Shown: piece after piece, positions 11,659 through 20,946 of the stretch
Layout: every line of letters begins with the position of its first letter
Numbering within the stretch: the stretch's first letter is position 1
Source of the DNA: Polycyclovorans algicola TG408
GTDB lineage: Bacteria > Pseudomonadota > Gammaproteobacteria > Nevskiales > Nevskiaceae
Length of the DNA: 64,000 nt
Assembly (NCBI RefSeq): GCF_000711245.1
Contig: NZ_JOMH01000001.1
Coordinates: forward strand, 2,970,830-3,034,829
Direction of reading: 5' to 3'
Position numbers and translations under genes: made by a program
The notes under the pieces: generated by a model
Seen by the model: the letters and a program-made list of their open reading frames with translations, nothing else
Told to the model about the DNA's origin: nothing
Databases searched by the model: none

Positions 11659-12666
11659 TCAACGACTGAAGGCCATGCGCCGAACGCCGGCGTCGCCCAC
11701 CACCACAAGAAGGTCACCTTCCAAGGTCAAGACGTCGGCGTAGGCGACGCCACCGATGGCGGTGGCAATCAGGGTGTCATCAAGGCCGTTGACCGCGCGC
11801 GTGTCGGCAGGCTTGATGTTCAGCTCGGCATCGGCATGAAGCAGGCTGCCGTTGAGGCCGGCCATCCAGAATCCACCTGCGCCGTCATCAGAGATGCCGA
11901 AAACCGACTGCACTGTGCCGGTTTGTAGCTCTCGCCACGCACCGCCAGCCACGTCACTGGCGGCAAACGCGTTGCCGCGCAAGCCGCCGATGATGGCGCC
12001 ACCGTCGCCCATGGGCGCGACCGAGAACAGCGAGCTTTCATAGGGTGAATCGAGCATGGTCCAGGTCTGCCCCTGATCGGTGGAATGCGCCATCAGACCG
12101 ACTTCCCCGACCACCAGGTAGCTGCCGTCGTTGAGCCGGGTCATGGCGTTGAGATGCATGCCCTCGGCAGTCAGATCCGACTCCAACATTGACCAGTTGG
12201 CGCCGCCATCGGTCGTCGCCATCGCCAGACCAAACGCACCAATGGCAAGGCCACGCTGATCATCGAAGAAGGTGATGTCGAGCAGTGGCTCCATCGACGC
12301 GTCGAAATGCCGCACCACCCAGGTGTCGCCGCCGTCCTCGGTGGCCAGAATCGTGGCGTCATGGCCGACGACCCAGCCGCGCTGGTCGCCGGCGAAGTAG
12401 GCTGCGGTCAGCAAGTTGTTCACCGGCACCGCGACCTGCTGCCACGTTTCGGCTTGATCGTCCGAAACCAGAATGTGCCCGCGACTGCCAATCGCCAACA
12501 GTCGGTCGCCCGCCCGGCTCAGATCCACGAGCAATGACTGGTCGGCCTTGCGGGCGATCTCGGCGGGGGCCGTGTCGGGCGCGGCGGCGACGGTCAGCGG
12601 AGTCATCGCGGCGCTTGCCCACAAGGCCAACAAAATCGGTTGATTGAGGCTCATGAAAACTCGCAT
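11659..12666 (-). CDS. YCF48/BNR-repeat beta-propeller protein, exported
   Basis: 335 residues: a signal peptide (LLALWASAAMTPLTVAAA) and then repeated beta-propeller blades of the photosystem-II-stability YCF48 type. Each blade has an Asp-box-like DGGxTW/DQAETW/DQGQTW pattern: DDQAETWQQV, DGGDTWVVRH, DGGANWSML, DQGQTWTML. Homologues without photosystems often sit beside RND transporters and DUF1329/DUF1302 genes, as here. The ATG at 12666 directly abuts the TAA of the DUF1302 gene; MSLNQ at 12654 is an alternative start. It is the last gene of the cluster. Probably a periplasmic accessory factor of the transport system; molecular role unknown. Confidence 0.82.
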   Translation of the reverse strand: MRVFMSLNQPILLALWASAAMTPLTVAAAPDTAPAEIARKADQSLLVDLSRAGDRLLAIGSRGHILVSDDQAETWQQVAVPVNNLLTAAYFAGDQRGWVVGHDATILATEDGGDTWVVRHFDASMEPLLDITFFDDQRGLAIGAFGLAMATTDGGANWSMLESDLTAEGMHLNAMTRLNDGSYLVVGEVGLMAHSTDQGQTWTMLDSPYESSLFSVAPMGDGGAIIGGLRGNAFAASDVAGGAWRELQTGTVQSVFGISDDGAGGFWMAGLNGSLLHADAELNIKPADTRAVNGLDDTLIATAIGGVAYADVLTLEGDLLVVVGDAGVRRMAFSR

Positions 12667-15153
12667 TTAGAAAAGGTATTTGACGAAGAAGCCGAGGTTG
12701 TCACGGTCGCGGTAAACGTTATTGGTGCCGCCATCAAAGAACGTGTTGTAAGCGACGGTGAATGACAGCGCCTTCTCATAGCGGGTTTCGAGCAGGAAAT
12801 TGAGCGCCTTGCGCCCCTGCACGAAGTTGCCGGCTGGCCCAGGAGAATCTCCGCCGATATCGTGTGACCAGATGAACAGCGGCTGGATGCTGATGCCGGG
12901 CAACACCGACTCGTAAGAGATACGACCGACGATGCGATAACCATACGAGAACGCATCAGCAAACTGGTTGCGCGATGCCTGATATGGATTGAACCGCAAA
13001 CCGTCAGGACCGACAGTGCAGGCCGTGTTGGTCGAGCAGGCCAGTCGTGAACCGTCGGCTCCGCTGCCATCGGCGCCGGCGCTGGCATGAGTGGTCGGCG
13101 AAAACGCCCCTTCGATCTGCAGTTCGTCGAAGTCCGGCATGTTCAGTACGTGCGTCGCGGCCAGTTCGTAGATCAGGATCACCTGATCGGCACCAATCCA
13201 GTTCTCGGATGCGCCGAGCACGCGCGTTGCACCAAGGTTGTACTGTGCCACCTTGCCGGGGATGTAACCGCGGATGTAGCTGTTGGGCTCAGTCTCGCCG
13301 ACCTCAACGCCCCGATACGGCATGATGAAGTTCGGGAACGCGCGCGCCGAACCCGGCGCCGCACCCACCACGAGATTCAGTGTGTCGGCATAGGGATTAG
13401 CCCCCTCACCGTTGACGAAGTCGTTGCCGTCGTAAATGACGTAGTTGCCGTCCACATCGAACCCCAAGCCCGCAGTTGAGCCTCCACAATCTAGCGACTG
13501 ATCGTGGCAACGCGTCAGTGTTGGACCGAAGGAAGCAAACGCCAGGTCGATCAACGACACCTGCAGCGGCACGTTGGGGCGGTACGACACCTCCCCCTGA
13601 AACGAGTAGTCGCCGAACGTGGTCGTGAAGTCCAGCCCGTACACCTGTAAATCTTCCGGGTATTCCAGCATCAGCCGGGCCGTGTCGAACGGCACAGCGT
13701 CACTGTTCGGCAGGTTGGGGCGCGGCAGTAACAGGTTAGACAGTGCCAGTGGATTGCCGCCGTCCAGCAAACCCAGATCGGTGCTCACGCCCGGGCGCTG
13801 TGCCAGCAGGGCGACCGTGTCGAGGGTGAGCTGCAAGGACGCCGATGGTGCGGTCACTGGCAGGTTGGGACACACATCAAGAAACTGCAGCGTATTGCGA
13901 GCATCCAAACCCTGTGCATTGCCTTCACGCCGTGCGCAACTGGCATCGGTGGCGAAAAAGCTCGCATACGGCAACTTCGAATGATAGTTCATCGCATAGA
14001 AGCCGAACTCGGTGCCGTAGTTGATGTTGTCCGAGTAGTACTTGAACGACACCCCGTATTGGCCCTGGTCGCTGGCTTCGCGGTCAGGATCGCGTTGAAT
14101 CGTGAGCGAGGTGGGGGTGATGGCCGTGAGGGCGCTGTTCAGCCGCCCCCCGGTAAGGCTAAATGGATCGTCTGCCGAACCGCCAAAGGCTGCGTTGACC
14201 GTGGTCCGCTGGTTGTCGGTGCCGATGTCGACAAACGACATGTAGCTGCCGGCGGTCGGAATTTCGACCGGCAGCCATTCGAACTGGTAGAACGCTTCCA
14301 TCGTCAGGCCGGTGGCGATCTCGGTGCTGGCGCGGATCATGCCGACCGGCACGAACAATTCCTCCAGCAAGCCGAACCCGAGGCGATACAGTGCATTGGC
14401 GTTGACCGGTTGTGCCTGATTGAGGCTGTTGACCACCGCGACCGTGCTCTGCCCCCAATTCACCGTCTGACGCCCGATGCGAAATGTCAGGTTCTTGGCG
14501 CCATCGTCATACGGAATTGAGCCAAAAAAATTGAAGTCGAGAATGTCGTAGCGCAGACCGGCTTCTTCAGCCTCGTCATTGGGACGGCGACCGTTGGTGA
14601 ACTCGCCCGGCCCATAAACACGGTTAAAAAAGCGACTGCCGCCCAAATTGCCCGTCTGCCCAACCCGCTCAAAGTTCTCCGGGGTGATCAGGTTGGGATT
14701 GGTGGTTTCGAAGCTGTTGTAGTTGACGTAGTCGTAGATACCAATCGCTCGGTAAAAAATGCCGAAATTACCGAAGAGAAAACGAATGTCCTGCGTCAGC
14801 TTGAAGGGCGCCTGTACGACGTCACCCTTGTCGTAGTTCAGGTTGCCATCGTCAAAGTTGATCGACGGCGCGCCGGGCGCGGCGGCAAGCCGTTCGGCCG
14901 GGTGCGTCTGCAGACGGTGTAAGCCTTGGCAGGCCTGAAACTGATCGGCACAGACGTCGGGATCGAGGTTGCTTTTACCAATCAGGTCGGACGCCGGGTC
15001 ATGCAAGCGCCACGAATAACCAAACGTGGTGGCATTGTTGACCACCGCATCGACCCGATTGCCAAAGGCTTCGAAATTAAACTCGAAGGCCATCGCTGGT
15101 ACCGACGACAGCACGAGCATCAACCCCAAGCAACTTCCCTTTAAAGCGCGCAT
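12667..15153 (-). CDS. DUF1302 family outer-membrane protein
   Basis: 828 residues from the ATG at 15153, preceded by GAGGAG with 6-bp spacing. A signal peptide (LGLMLVLSSVPAMA) is followed by FEFNFEAFGNRVDAVVNNATTFG, then a long series of amphipathic strands ending in an aromatic residue (GFFVKYLF), as expected of an outer-membrane beta-barrel. The match to DUF1302 is by this N-terminus, length and neighbourhood. DUF1302 proteins are associated with hydrophobic-substrate metabolism (alkanes, sterols, polyesters) and with DUF1329/RND partners, though biochemical proof is scarce. TAA is immediately followed by the next gene's ATG, so translation is probably coupled. Confidence 0.85.
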   Translation of the reverse strand: MRALKGSCLGLMLVLSSVPAMAFEFNFEAFGNRVDAVVNNATTFGYSWRLHDPASDLIGKSNLDPDVCADQFQACQGLHRLQTHPAERLAAAPGAPSINFDDGNLNYDKGDVVQAPFKLTQDIRFLFGNFGIFYRAIGIYDYVNYNSFETTNPNLITPENFERVGQTGNLGGSRFFNRVYGPGEFTNGRRPNDEAEEAGLRYDILDFNFFGSIPYDDGAKNLTFRIGRQTVNWGQSTVAVVNSLNQAQPVNANALYRLGFGLLEELFVPVGMIRASTEIATGLTMEAFYQFEWLPVEIPTAGSYMSFVDIGTDNQRTTVNAAFGGSADDPFSLTGGRLNSALTAITPTSLTIQRDPDREASDQGQYGVSFKYYSDNINYGTEFGFYAMNYHSKLPYASFFATDASCARREGNAQGLDARNTLQFLDVCPNLPVTAPSASLQLTLDTVALLAQRPGVSTDLGLLDGGNPLALSNLLLPRPNLPNSDAVPFDTARLMLEYPEDLQVYGLDFTTTFGDYSFQGEVSYRPNVPLQVSLIDLAFASFGPTLTRCHDQSLDCGGSTAGLGFDVDGNYVIYDGNDFVNGEGANPYADTLNLVVGAAPGSARAFPNFIMPYRGVEVGETEPNSYIRGYIPGKVAQYNLGATRVLGASENWIGADQVILIYELAATHVLNMPDFDELQIEGAFSPTTHASAGADGSGADGSRLACSTNTACTVGPDGLRFNPYQASRNQFADAFSYGYRIVGRISYESVLPGISIQPLFIWSHDIGGDSPGPAGNFVQGRKALNFLLETRYEKALSFTVAYNTFFDGGTNNVYRDRDNLGFFVKYLF

Positions 15154-15203
15154 TGTAGTCTCCTCGTCGCAATCAATCCGCAACAAATGTTTTATTTTTT
15201 AAC

Positions 15204-15231
15204 CGCCCCACCAGCCTTTCCCGGTGGGGCG
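15204..15231 (-). other. Intercistronic hairpin between DUF1329 and DUF1302 genes
   Basis: CGCCCCACC (15204-15212) pairs with GGTGGGGCG (15223-15231) across a 10-nt loop. On the transcribed (minus) strand it is followed by an A-rich, not T-rich, stretch, so it is not a normal terminator. It may protect the upstream mRNA and set different expression of the two genes; the A/T-rich run at 15186-15202 could also include a promoter. Confidence 0.5.
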
Positions 15232-15246
15232 TCAAACCCTTCTTGC

Positions 15247-16608
15247 TTACTTTGAAGCGCGGTTTTGCACCGTGTTGGCTTCAAAGAAGTTATTGGCGTA
15301 GGTCACGGTGTTGTCGTAAGGCTGGTCTTCGTTGGCCATAGTGGTCACAAAGTAGCGTCCCGAGTTGAAGTGATAAATCACTTCCGGCTGGGTGGTGTGG
15401 GCCAGCACGGCGTAATAGCTCACCAGATGCCCTTCCTGGAACTGCATCAGCTCGCCCTGCTGGTCGTAGTTATCGACACCGAGCACCGTCCAGGTGTCTT
15501 CATCGACATAGAACCGGCGCGACTTGAAGGTGTGGCGCTGACCCGGCAGGTTCTCGGCCTCGACCACCCACACACGATGCCGTTCATAGCGCGGCAGTTC
15601 GGGGTTGACGTGGTTGGGCTTGGCAATGTCGGCGTACTTGGTGTCCGGACCCGAAATGCGGTTGGCGTTGTAGGGGACATACATCTCCTTCTTGCCCACC
15701 AGCTTCCAGCTAAAGCGTTCGAACACACCGTTGTACATATCGACCTGGTCGTAAAACTGGTGACCATCGGTGCCTTCGTACGGGTTGTCGCAGCACACCG
15801 CCGGCGCGCGACGAATGCGCTTCAGTGCCGGCGCGTAAAGCCACGCCGAGCGACCTTCAGTCCCGAAGCCGGCCTTTTCATGAACCAAAATGTAGGTGCC
15901 GGCGATGCGCGGCGGCGACACCGTTTCGGACAGGTACCGGAGGAATTCGGCGCCTGGCTTCAATTCGTCCGGCGATTCCTTTTCAAGGTTGGCGTAGTTG
16001 AAGCCGACGTCCTCGACGATCTTGGTGAGCGTGAACTTGCCATCCTGCTGCACGATCATCTGGTTGTTGTAGCGGCGGACTTCTTCGCCGCGCCATTTGA
16101 CACGATGGTTCCACAGCGGTTCGTTGCCTTTCTTGGGAATCGGGAAGGGGAACCCGATGAACGCACCCTGCGGGTTGTCGACGCCTTCCAAAGACGCCCG
16201 CGTGGCATTCTTTTTCGTTTCTTCGAGGACCTCGTCGGGGAAGGTCGCCAGTCGATGTGACGGGTACACGTTCATCTTGTAGGTGTCGGGGAAGCGGCGC
16301 AGCAGCTCCTTGTGACCCTCCATCAGCAGGTCGGCGTGTTCGCCCATGTTCTCCGCCGTGATGGTGAACAACGGCTTCTCATCGTCGATGTCGGGGTTGC
16401 TTGGGAACACGCCGCTGAGCTCACCGCGCGCCGCCTGCGGCTTCCACTCAGGAATCGTGCCGTCTTCATTGCCGGCGCGCTCGGCGCCGACTGGCGTCAG
16501 GCTTTTGCCCAGCTCGGCCGCTTCTTCGGCGCTGACTTGCGCCATGGCCATGGCCGGAATGGCCAGCAGGGCGCCCAGCGCCCAATGGTGAATTCGTCTC
16601 ATTTTCAT
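15247..16608 (-). CDS. DUF1329 family periplasmic/envelope protein (cluster copy)
   Basis: 453 residues with a signal peptide ending in AIPAMAMAQVSA, then the DUF1329 domain (ELGKSLTPVGAERAGNEDGTIPEW). It is a paralogue of the protein at 206-1564: both keep the same opening, the KKNATRASLEG/KKNAESASLEN stretch, GREVSRAW-like and YVDEDTWTVL segments. In this family the fold has been likened to LolA/LolB, which suggests shuttling of an acylated or hydrophobic ligand through the periplasm. It lies between the RND transporter and DUF1302 genes in one minus-strand cluster. ATG at 16608 has GGAGTTGA upstream. Confidence 0.88.
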   Translation of the reverse strand: MKMRRIHHWALGALLAIPAMAMAQVSAEEAAELGKSLTPVGAERAGNEDGTIPEWKPQAARGELSGVFPSNPDIDDEKPLFTITAENMGEHADLLMEGHKELLRRFPDTYKMNVYPSHRLATFPDEVLEETKKNATRASLEGVDNPQGAFIGFPFPIPKKGNEPLWNHRVKWRGEEVRRYNNQMIVQQDGKFTLTKIVEDVGFNYANLEKESPDELKPGAEFLRYLSETVSPPRIAGTYILVHEKAGFGTEGRSAWLYAPALKRIRRAPAVCCDNPYEGTDGHQFYDQVDMYNGVFERFSWKLVGKKEMYVPYNANRISGPDTKYADIAKPNHVNPELPRYERHRVWVVEAENLPGQRHTFKSRRFYVDEDTWTVLGVDNYDQQGELMQFQEGHLVSYYAVLAHTTQPEVIYHFNSGRYFVTTMANEDQPYDNTVTYANNFFEANTVQNRASK

Positions 16609-16679
16609 CGTTCAACTCCTCAATGACTAACTCAATCGATGCACCGCAAGACCCTTGCGGCGCGGTTGGTGGGGCCAGG

Positions 16680-19286
16680 TCAATTCACCTGACCCTTGAC
16701 ATGGGTACCGTCCAAAGCCTCGGGTGGATGCTTGCCCGGCTTGAGCAAGAACGCTGCGAATGCTGGCAGCAACACCGCGGCCGCAATGGCGTTGGCAAAG
16801 AACATCAAGGTCAGCAAGATGCCCATGTCGACCTGGAACTGCAGGTTGGAGAACAACCAGGTGCATACCGTCGCCCCCAGCGTCAGCGCGGTGAAGATCA
16901 CCGCCTTGCCAGTCTGGTGCAGGGTGTTGGCATAGGCCTCGCGCAGCGCCATGCGCTTCTGCAACACGTTCTCTTCAAGCACGCTGTAAATATAGATGCC
17001 GTAGTCCACGCCGATGCCGGCGGCAAACGCCGCCACCGCGAGGTTGGAGAACTTGACGCCAATTTCCAGCCAGACCATGACCGCGTAACTGACGATGTGC
17101 ACCAGCGCCAGCGGCACCATCACGCAGACCAGCGCGGCAAAGCTGCGGAATGACAGGAAGATGCACACGCCGATACCGAGAAACAGCCACAACAGCACCG
17201 TGTGCTCGGTCTGCTCGATCACGTCATTGACCGCCGCCATGACACCGACGTTGCCGGTCGCCAATTTGAAGCTCACCGGCGCGTCATCGGGCTGCTCGGC
17301 AATGAACCGTTCGATCTCTTCAATGATGTGATCGATGGTTTCGGCCTTGTGATCCTGGGTGAAGATCTGCACCGGCATGGCGCTGCAGTCTTCGTTGAGC
17401 AGACCCGTCGAACTCGGGAACGGCTGCACCGTGACCACCAACGCACCGCTCTCACGTGGCAAGGCGTTGAACTTGGGGTTGGACTCGGTGTAGCTGTTGT
17501 AGACGATGCGCTGCAGGGTCGGCAATGACAGTGTTGATTGCACCCCGGCGGTGTTCTCCATCCGCCAGGCAAACCGATCCATCAACGAGATGATGTCGTG
17601 ATTGATGCAGCCGTCGGGCTCGCCTTCGGCCACCACCTTCAGCACATCCACACCGATGGCGAATTCCTGGACGATGCGCGCCGAGTCGAGGTTGTAGCGG
17701 GCGTCCGGCCGGAGCTCAGGCACGCCGTCGTGTAACTCGCCAATCTTCAAGTCCTGGGCAACCCACTGGCCATAGCCCCAGAGTCCGGCAGCAATCAGCA
17801 GCACGGTCGCGGCCACCGGCTTGCGCGTCACGCCGGCAAGGCCGTGCCAGATCGGCGCCAGGCGTTCGTCGCGCCGCTGCTGGTGGGCCATGAACTTGGC
17901 CGGATTCTTCAGGGTCGCAAACGACAGCAGGCAGGGCAGCAAGACCTTCTTGCACAGGACGATGGCCACCAGCCCGAACATGGCGTTGGCCGCCATCTCG
18001 CGAATAATGTCGATGGGAATCAGAAAGATCGTGCCGAAGCCGACGAAGTTGGTCGCCAGCGCCGAAATGCCAGGAATCACCAGACGCCGGTAGGTGTTGC
18101 GCGCCGCTTCGAATGCGGGGACACCTTCAGCCGACTCGTTGAGCCAGAAATTGGTGATCTGGATGCCGTGCGAGGTGCTGATGGCCAACACGATGAACGG
18201 CATCAGAATCGCGAACGGGTCGAGCCCGAAACCAAACAAATGCAGCAGGCCCAGCTCCCAGGTCACCGCAAGCAGACCGCATGCCGTCGGAATCGCCGCC
18301 ACCTTGAACGAGCCGCAGTACCACGACAGCAGCAGCCAGACGAGGAACACGGTGATGCCGAAGTAGCTGAACACCTCCAGCGCGCTGTCGGCGATGTCAC
18401 CGACCGCCTTGGTAAAGCCGATGATGTGAACGTCGATGTCAGGGTTGTAGTCGGCATTGTCCGACTCAGTGACCTCGACATCCCAACCGCGAAGCGGATG
18501 AATAACCTCGGTGCCGTCCTCAAGCTCTTCAACCGCGTCGATCGACGAGATGGGGAATGACCCGCCGCGCGGATCGGCGTAATCGGTGCGAATGACGGCG
18601 CCGGCTTCAAGCGAGCCGACCGCCGACTTGAGCGTAATCTCAAACTTCTTCGGCGACGTGAAACGGCCGCGAATTGCCTCCAACCGGTGTGCCGTAACGA
18701 TGTAATCGAGGCGCTCGCCCGTGACGGGATGGCGCTCCAACAGCTCGGAGAACACCATGGCGCCGGTCTGATCGTTGGCGATCAGCCTGCCGATGATGCC
18801 GGCCTTTTCGACATTGGACTTGACCCGCGCCAGCATTTCGGGGCTGGGGCTGAAGTCAGCCGGCACCACGTTACCGCCCGAAAACCCGCCCTCGACCACT
18901 TCGAGATAACGGACATTGGGGGTGAAGATCGAGCTCACCCGCGAACGATCAACCCCTGGCGTGAAGTAAACCGCGTCGGTGAGATCACGCAGGGTCCGCA
19001 TGAATGACGGGGTGTAAATCTCCCCTTCCTTCTGGGTCAGCGCCACCAGCGTGGTGTTGGCACCGCCGAACTCGCGCTCGTACTGCTTGTAAATCTGAAT
19101 GTAAGGGTGCTGCAGCGGAATCTGCTTTTCGAAACCCGCATCGATTTTCAGGTGCGTGGCCTGCCACCCCAAGAGCACGGTCACCACCGCGATCACCCCA
19201 AGGGTGACGCCGCGACGGTTGAAAATCATGGGCTCGGTGAGGCGAACAAAGGCCTGTGCGAAACGTCCCCGGGTATCCGCTTGCAT
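16680..19286 (-). CDS. MMPL/RND-family transporter
   Basis: 868 residues from the ATG at 19286; an in-frame upstream extension to 19382 is unlikely. Two homologous halves, each with one TM helix, a large periplasmic loop and then a bundle of TM helices (for example GITVFLVWLLLSWYCGSFKVAAIP, and the second half VLLWLFLGIGVCIFLSFRSFA). The motif GIGVDYGIYIYS in the second half is the typical charged RND TM4-like site. The size and layout match MMPL/HpnN-type exporters of hydrophobic molecules, not the heavy-metal or tripartite drug pumps, and no membrane-fusion protein is nearby. First gene of the cluster. Substrate unknown; a lipid or hydrocarbon derivative is inferred from context. Confidence 0.85.
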   Translation of the reverse strand: MQADTRGRFAQAFVRLTEPMIFNRRGVTLGVIAVVTVLLGWQATHLKIDAGFEKQIPLQHPYIQIYKQYEREFGGANTTLVALTQKEGEIYTPSFMRTLRDLTDAVYFTPGVDRSRVSSIFTPNVRYLEVVEGGFSGGNVVPADFSPSPEMLARVKSNVEKAGIIGRLIANDQTGAMVFSELLERHPVTGERLDYIVTAHRLEAIRGRFTSPKKFEITLKSAVGSLEAGAVIRTDYADPRGGSFPISSIDAVEELEDGTEVIHPLRGWDVEVTESDNADYNPDIDVHIIGFTKAVGDIADSALEVFSYFGITVFLVWLLLSWYCGSFKVAAIPTACGLLAVTWELGLLHLFGFGLDPFAILMPFIVLAISTSHGIQITNFWLNESAEGVPAFEAARNTYRRLVIPGISALATNFVGFGTIFLIPIDIIREMAANAMFGLVAIVLCKKVLLPCLLSFATLKNPAKFMAHQQRRDERLAPIWHGLAGVTRKPVAATVLLIAAGLWGYGQWVAQDLKIGELHDGVPELRPDARYNLDSARIVQEFAIGVDVLKVVAEGEPDGCINHDIISLMDRFAWRMENTAGVQSTLSLPTLQRIVYNSYTESNPKFNALPRESGALVVTVQPFPSSTGLLNEDCSAMPVQIFTQDHKAETIDHIIEEIERFIAEQPDDAPVSFKLATGNVGVMAAVNDVIEQTEHTVLLWLFLGIGVCIFLSFRSFAALVCVMVPLALVHIVSYAVMVWLEIGVKFSNLAVAAFAAGIGVDYGIYIYSVLEENVLQKRMALREAYANTLHQTGKAVIFTALTLGATVCTWLFSNLQFQVDMGILLTLMFFANAIAAAVLLPAFAAFLLKPGKHPPEALDGTHVKGQVN

Positions 19287-19450
19287 GCGTGTTAGTTCTC
19301 GTCCAGAAAATGCGCGCCGCCAGGTTTTGTACAGACAGCCTGTCGTACGGCAAAAAAGATACAGCGTGATCAGAAACCTCAACCGCCGGGCTGCGCCGGC
19401 CGGCAGAGCATAACTAAACGATCAGTCGATTGCTTGCCTCGGCCTGCCGG

Positions 19451-20857
19451 TCAGGCCGAAGTGACACCCCCCACAACTGCGCGAAAGTCGGGCTTCTCGC
19501 GGACCGCACATTGCGGGCAGGTCCAATCCAGCGGGAGTGTTGACCACGCCGTACCGGCCGCAAACCCCTCGTGCGGGTAGCCCAAGGCGTCGTCGTAGAT
19601 GAAGTAACAGTTGGGGCATTCGTGACGCTTCGCCGCCACCTCTGCGTCGGTATGCACCGGGCGCGCTTCGGCCGAGGTCGTTGCCCCACTGGGCAGCACC
19701 CGCCCCCAGCGCCGCAACAAGGCCTCGCGCTTCGGCGGGTGAAGATTGGCGTGCTCAATCTCGCCGCCAAAATGCGTCGCCACGCGCTTGTCCATCAGCC
19801 GGAACCACAGCGGCGGCAGGTAGGCGACCATCAGCATCGACGCATACCCCGACGGCAACTTCGGACTCTCTTCGAAATGCCGCAAAGCCTGATAGCGCCG
19901 CGTCGGGTTGGCGTGATGGTCCGAGTGCCGCTGCAGTTGGTACAGCGCCAGGTTGGTGACGACGTGGTTGCTGTTCCACGAGTGCCGCGGTGCGCAGCGC
20001 TCGTAGCGGCCATTCGGCAGCTTCTTGCGCAGCAGACCGTAGTGCTCAATGTAGTTCACGACCTCAAGCAGGCTGAAACCCCAAATCGCCTGCGCCACCA
20101 GAAACAGCAGCGCCCACGGCCCAAGCCAGAGCGTCAACGCGCCGAACAGCACAACCGTCATTGCCCAAGCCTGCAGATTTTCGTTGTCCCACGACCAGAC
20201 CGACTTGCCATTGCGCGCCAGCCGGTCGCGCTCGATACCCCACGCAGAACGCAGGCTGCCCAGCACCGTGCGCGGCAAAAAGGCCCAGAACGACTCGCCC
20301 ATGCGCGAGCTCGCGGGGTCCTCCAAGGTCGCGACGTTTTTATGGTGCCCCTTGTTGTGCTCAATGAAAAAGTGCCCGTAAGCCACCGGGGCCAAAGTCA
20401 CCTTGGCCAGCCAACGTTCCAAGCCGTTGGTTTTGTGCCCCAACTCATGGGCCGTGTTGATACCCACGCCGTTCACGATGGCGCAACTGAACAGCAAGCC
20501 GGGCAGTGCCAGCCAGGTCACCCCACCATTCACCGCCCACCACGCGCACAGCACCGTGGTGGCGTACTGCAGCGGAATGTAGGCAGCAACGATAAAGCGG
20601 TAATAGCGATCAGCTTCCAGACCCGCCACGGCCGACTCGGGCGCATTGGCGGCGTCTTCGCCAATCCACCAGTCGAGCAACGGAAAGATCACATAAAAGA
20701 GGATTGGAAGCGCCCAGAACCACAACACCTGACCTGTGGCCCCACCCAGCAACGGGCCGACCAATCCAACAAGCGGAATCGCCGGGCTGACCAGCCACAG
20801 CGCCTTCTTCGGGTCACGCCAGCGCGTTGCGGCGGCCGGAAGCGTTGTCGTATTCAT
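19451..20857 (-). CDS. alkB: Alkane 1-monooxygenase fused to rubredoxin
   Basis: Membrane diiron hydroxylase adding oxygen to terminal alkane carbons, with its own electron-carrier domain. 468 residues from the ATG at 20857, which has AAGGAG 7 bp upstream. Several TM helices precede the His motifs HELGH (137-141), EHNKGHH (166-172), the AlkB signature NYIEHYGL (268-275) and HSDHH (311-315). Residues about 410-460 are a rubredoxin: CPNC (Cys414, Cys417) and CPQC (Cys447, Cys450) around an LPLDW core. The separate rubredoxin normally needed is therefore supplied in cis; a rubredoxin reductase is not in the window. Divergent from an AraC regulator, adjacent to the RND cluster. Confidence 0.95.
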   Translation of the reverse strand: MNTTTLPAAATRWRDPKKALWLVSPAIPLVGLVGPLLGGATGQVLWFWALPILFYVIFPLLDWWIGEDAANAPESAVAGLEADRYYRFIVAAYIPLQYATTVLCAWWAVNGGVTWLALPGLLFSCAIVNGVGINTAHELGHKTNGLERWLAKVTLAPVAYGHFFIEHNKGHHKNVATLEDPASSRMGESFWAFLPRTVLGSLRSAWGIERDRLARNGKSVWSWDNENLQAWAMTVVLFGALTLWLGPWALLFLVAQAIWGFSLLEVVNYIEHYGLLRKKLPNGRYERCAPRHSWNSNHVVTNLALYQLQRHSDHHANPTRRYQALRHFEESPKLPSGYASMLMVAYLPPLWFRLMDKRVATHFGGEIEHANLHPPKREALLRRWGRVLPSGATTSAEARPVHTDAEVAAKRHECPNCYFIYDDALGYPHEGFAAGTAWSTLPLDWTCPQCAVREKPDFRAVVGGVTSA

Positions 20858-20946
20858 GGGTTTCTCCTTGCACGACCGTTGGGTCACGGTTCACAGGCTG
20901 TCACCTTAGGCTTGTGCCCGACCGCAAAACCTGTCATTTACCGACA
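20858..20946. promoter_or_regulatory. Divergent promoter region alkB / araC-type regulator
   Basis: 89 bp separate the two start codons and must hold both promoters. It includes the alkB ribosome-binding site and an imperfect inverted repeat ACCGT(N6)ACGGT near 20875-20895. No convincing -35/-10 pair stands out for either gene, consistent with activator-dependent transcription by the AraC protein. Confidence 0.5.

Noticed and set aside
15186-15231. Rho-independent terminator between the DUF1329 and DUF1302 genes
   Set aside because: The hairpin is real, but on the transcribed strand it is followed by A residues, so a terminator is not supported.
19439-19459. Terminator at the alkB stop codon
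   Set aside because: TCGGCCTG/CAGGCCGA forms an 8-bp stem across the stop, but no T-run follows, and it is inside the coding end.
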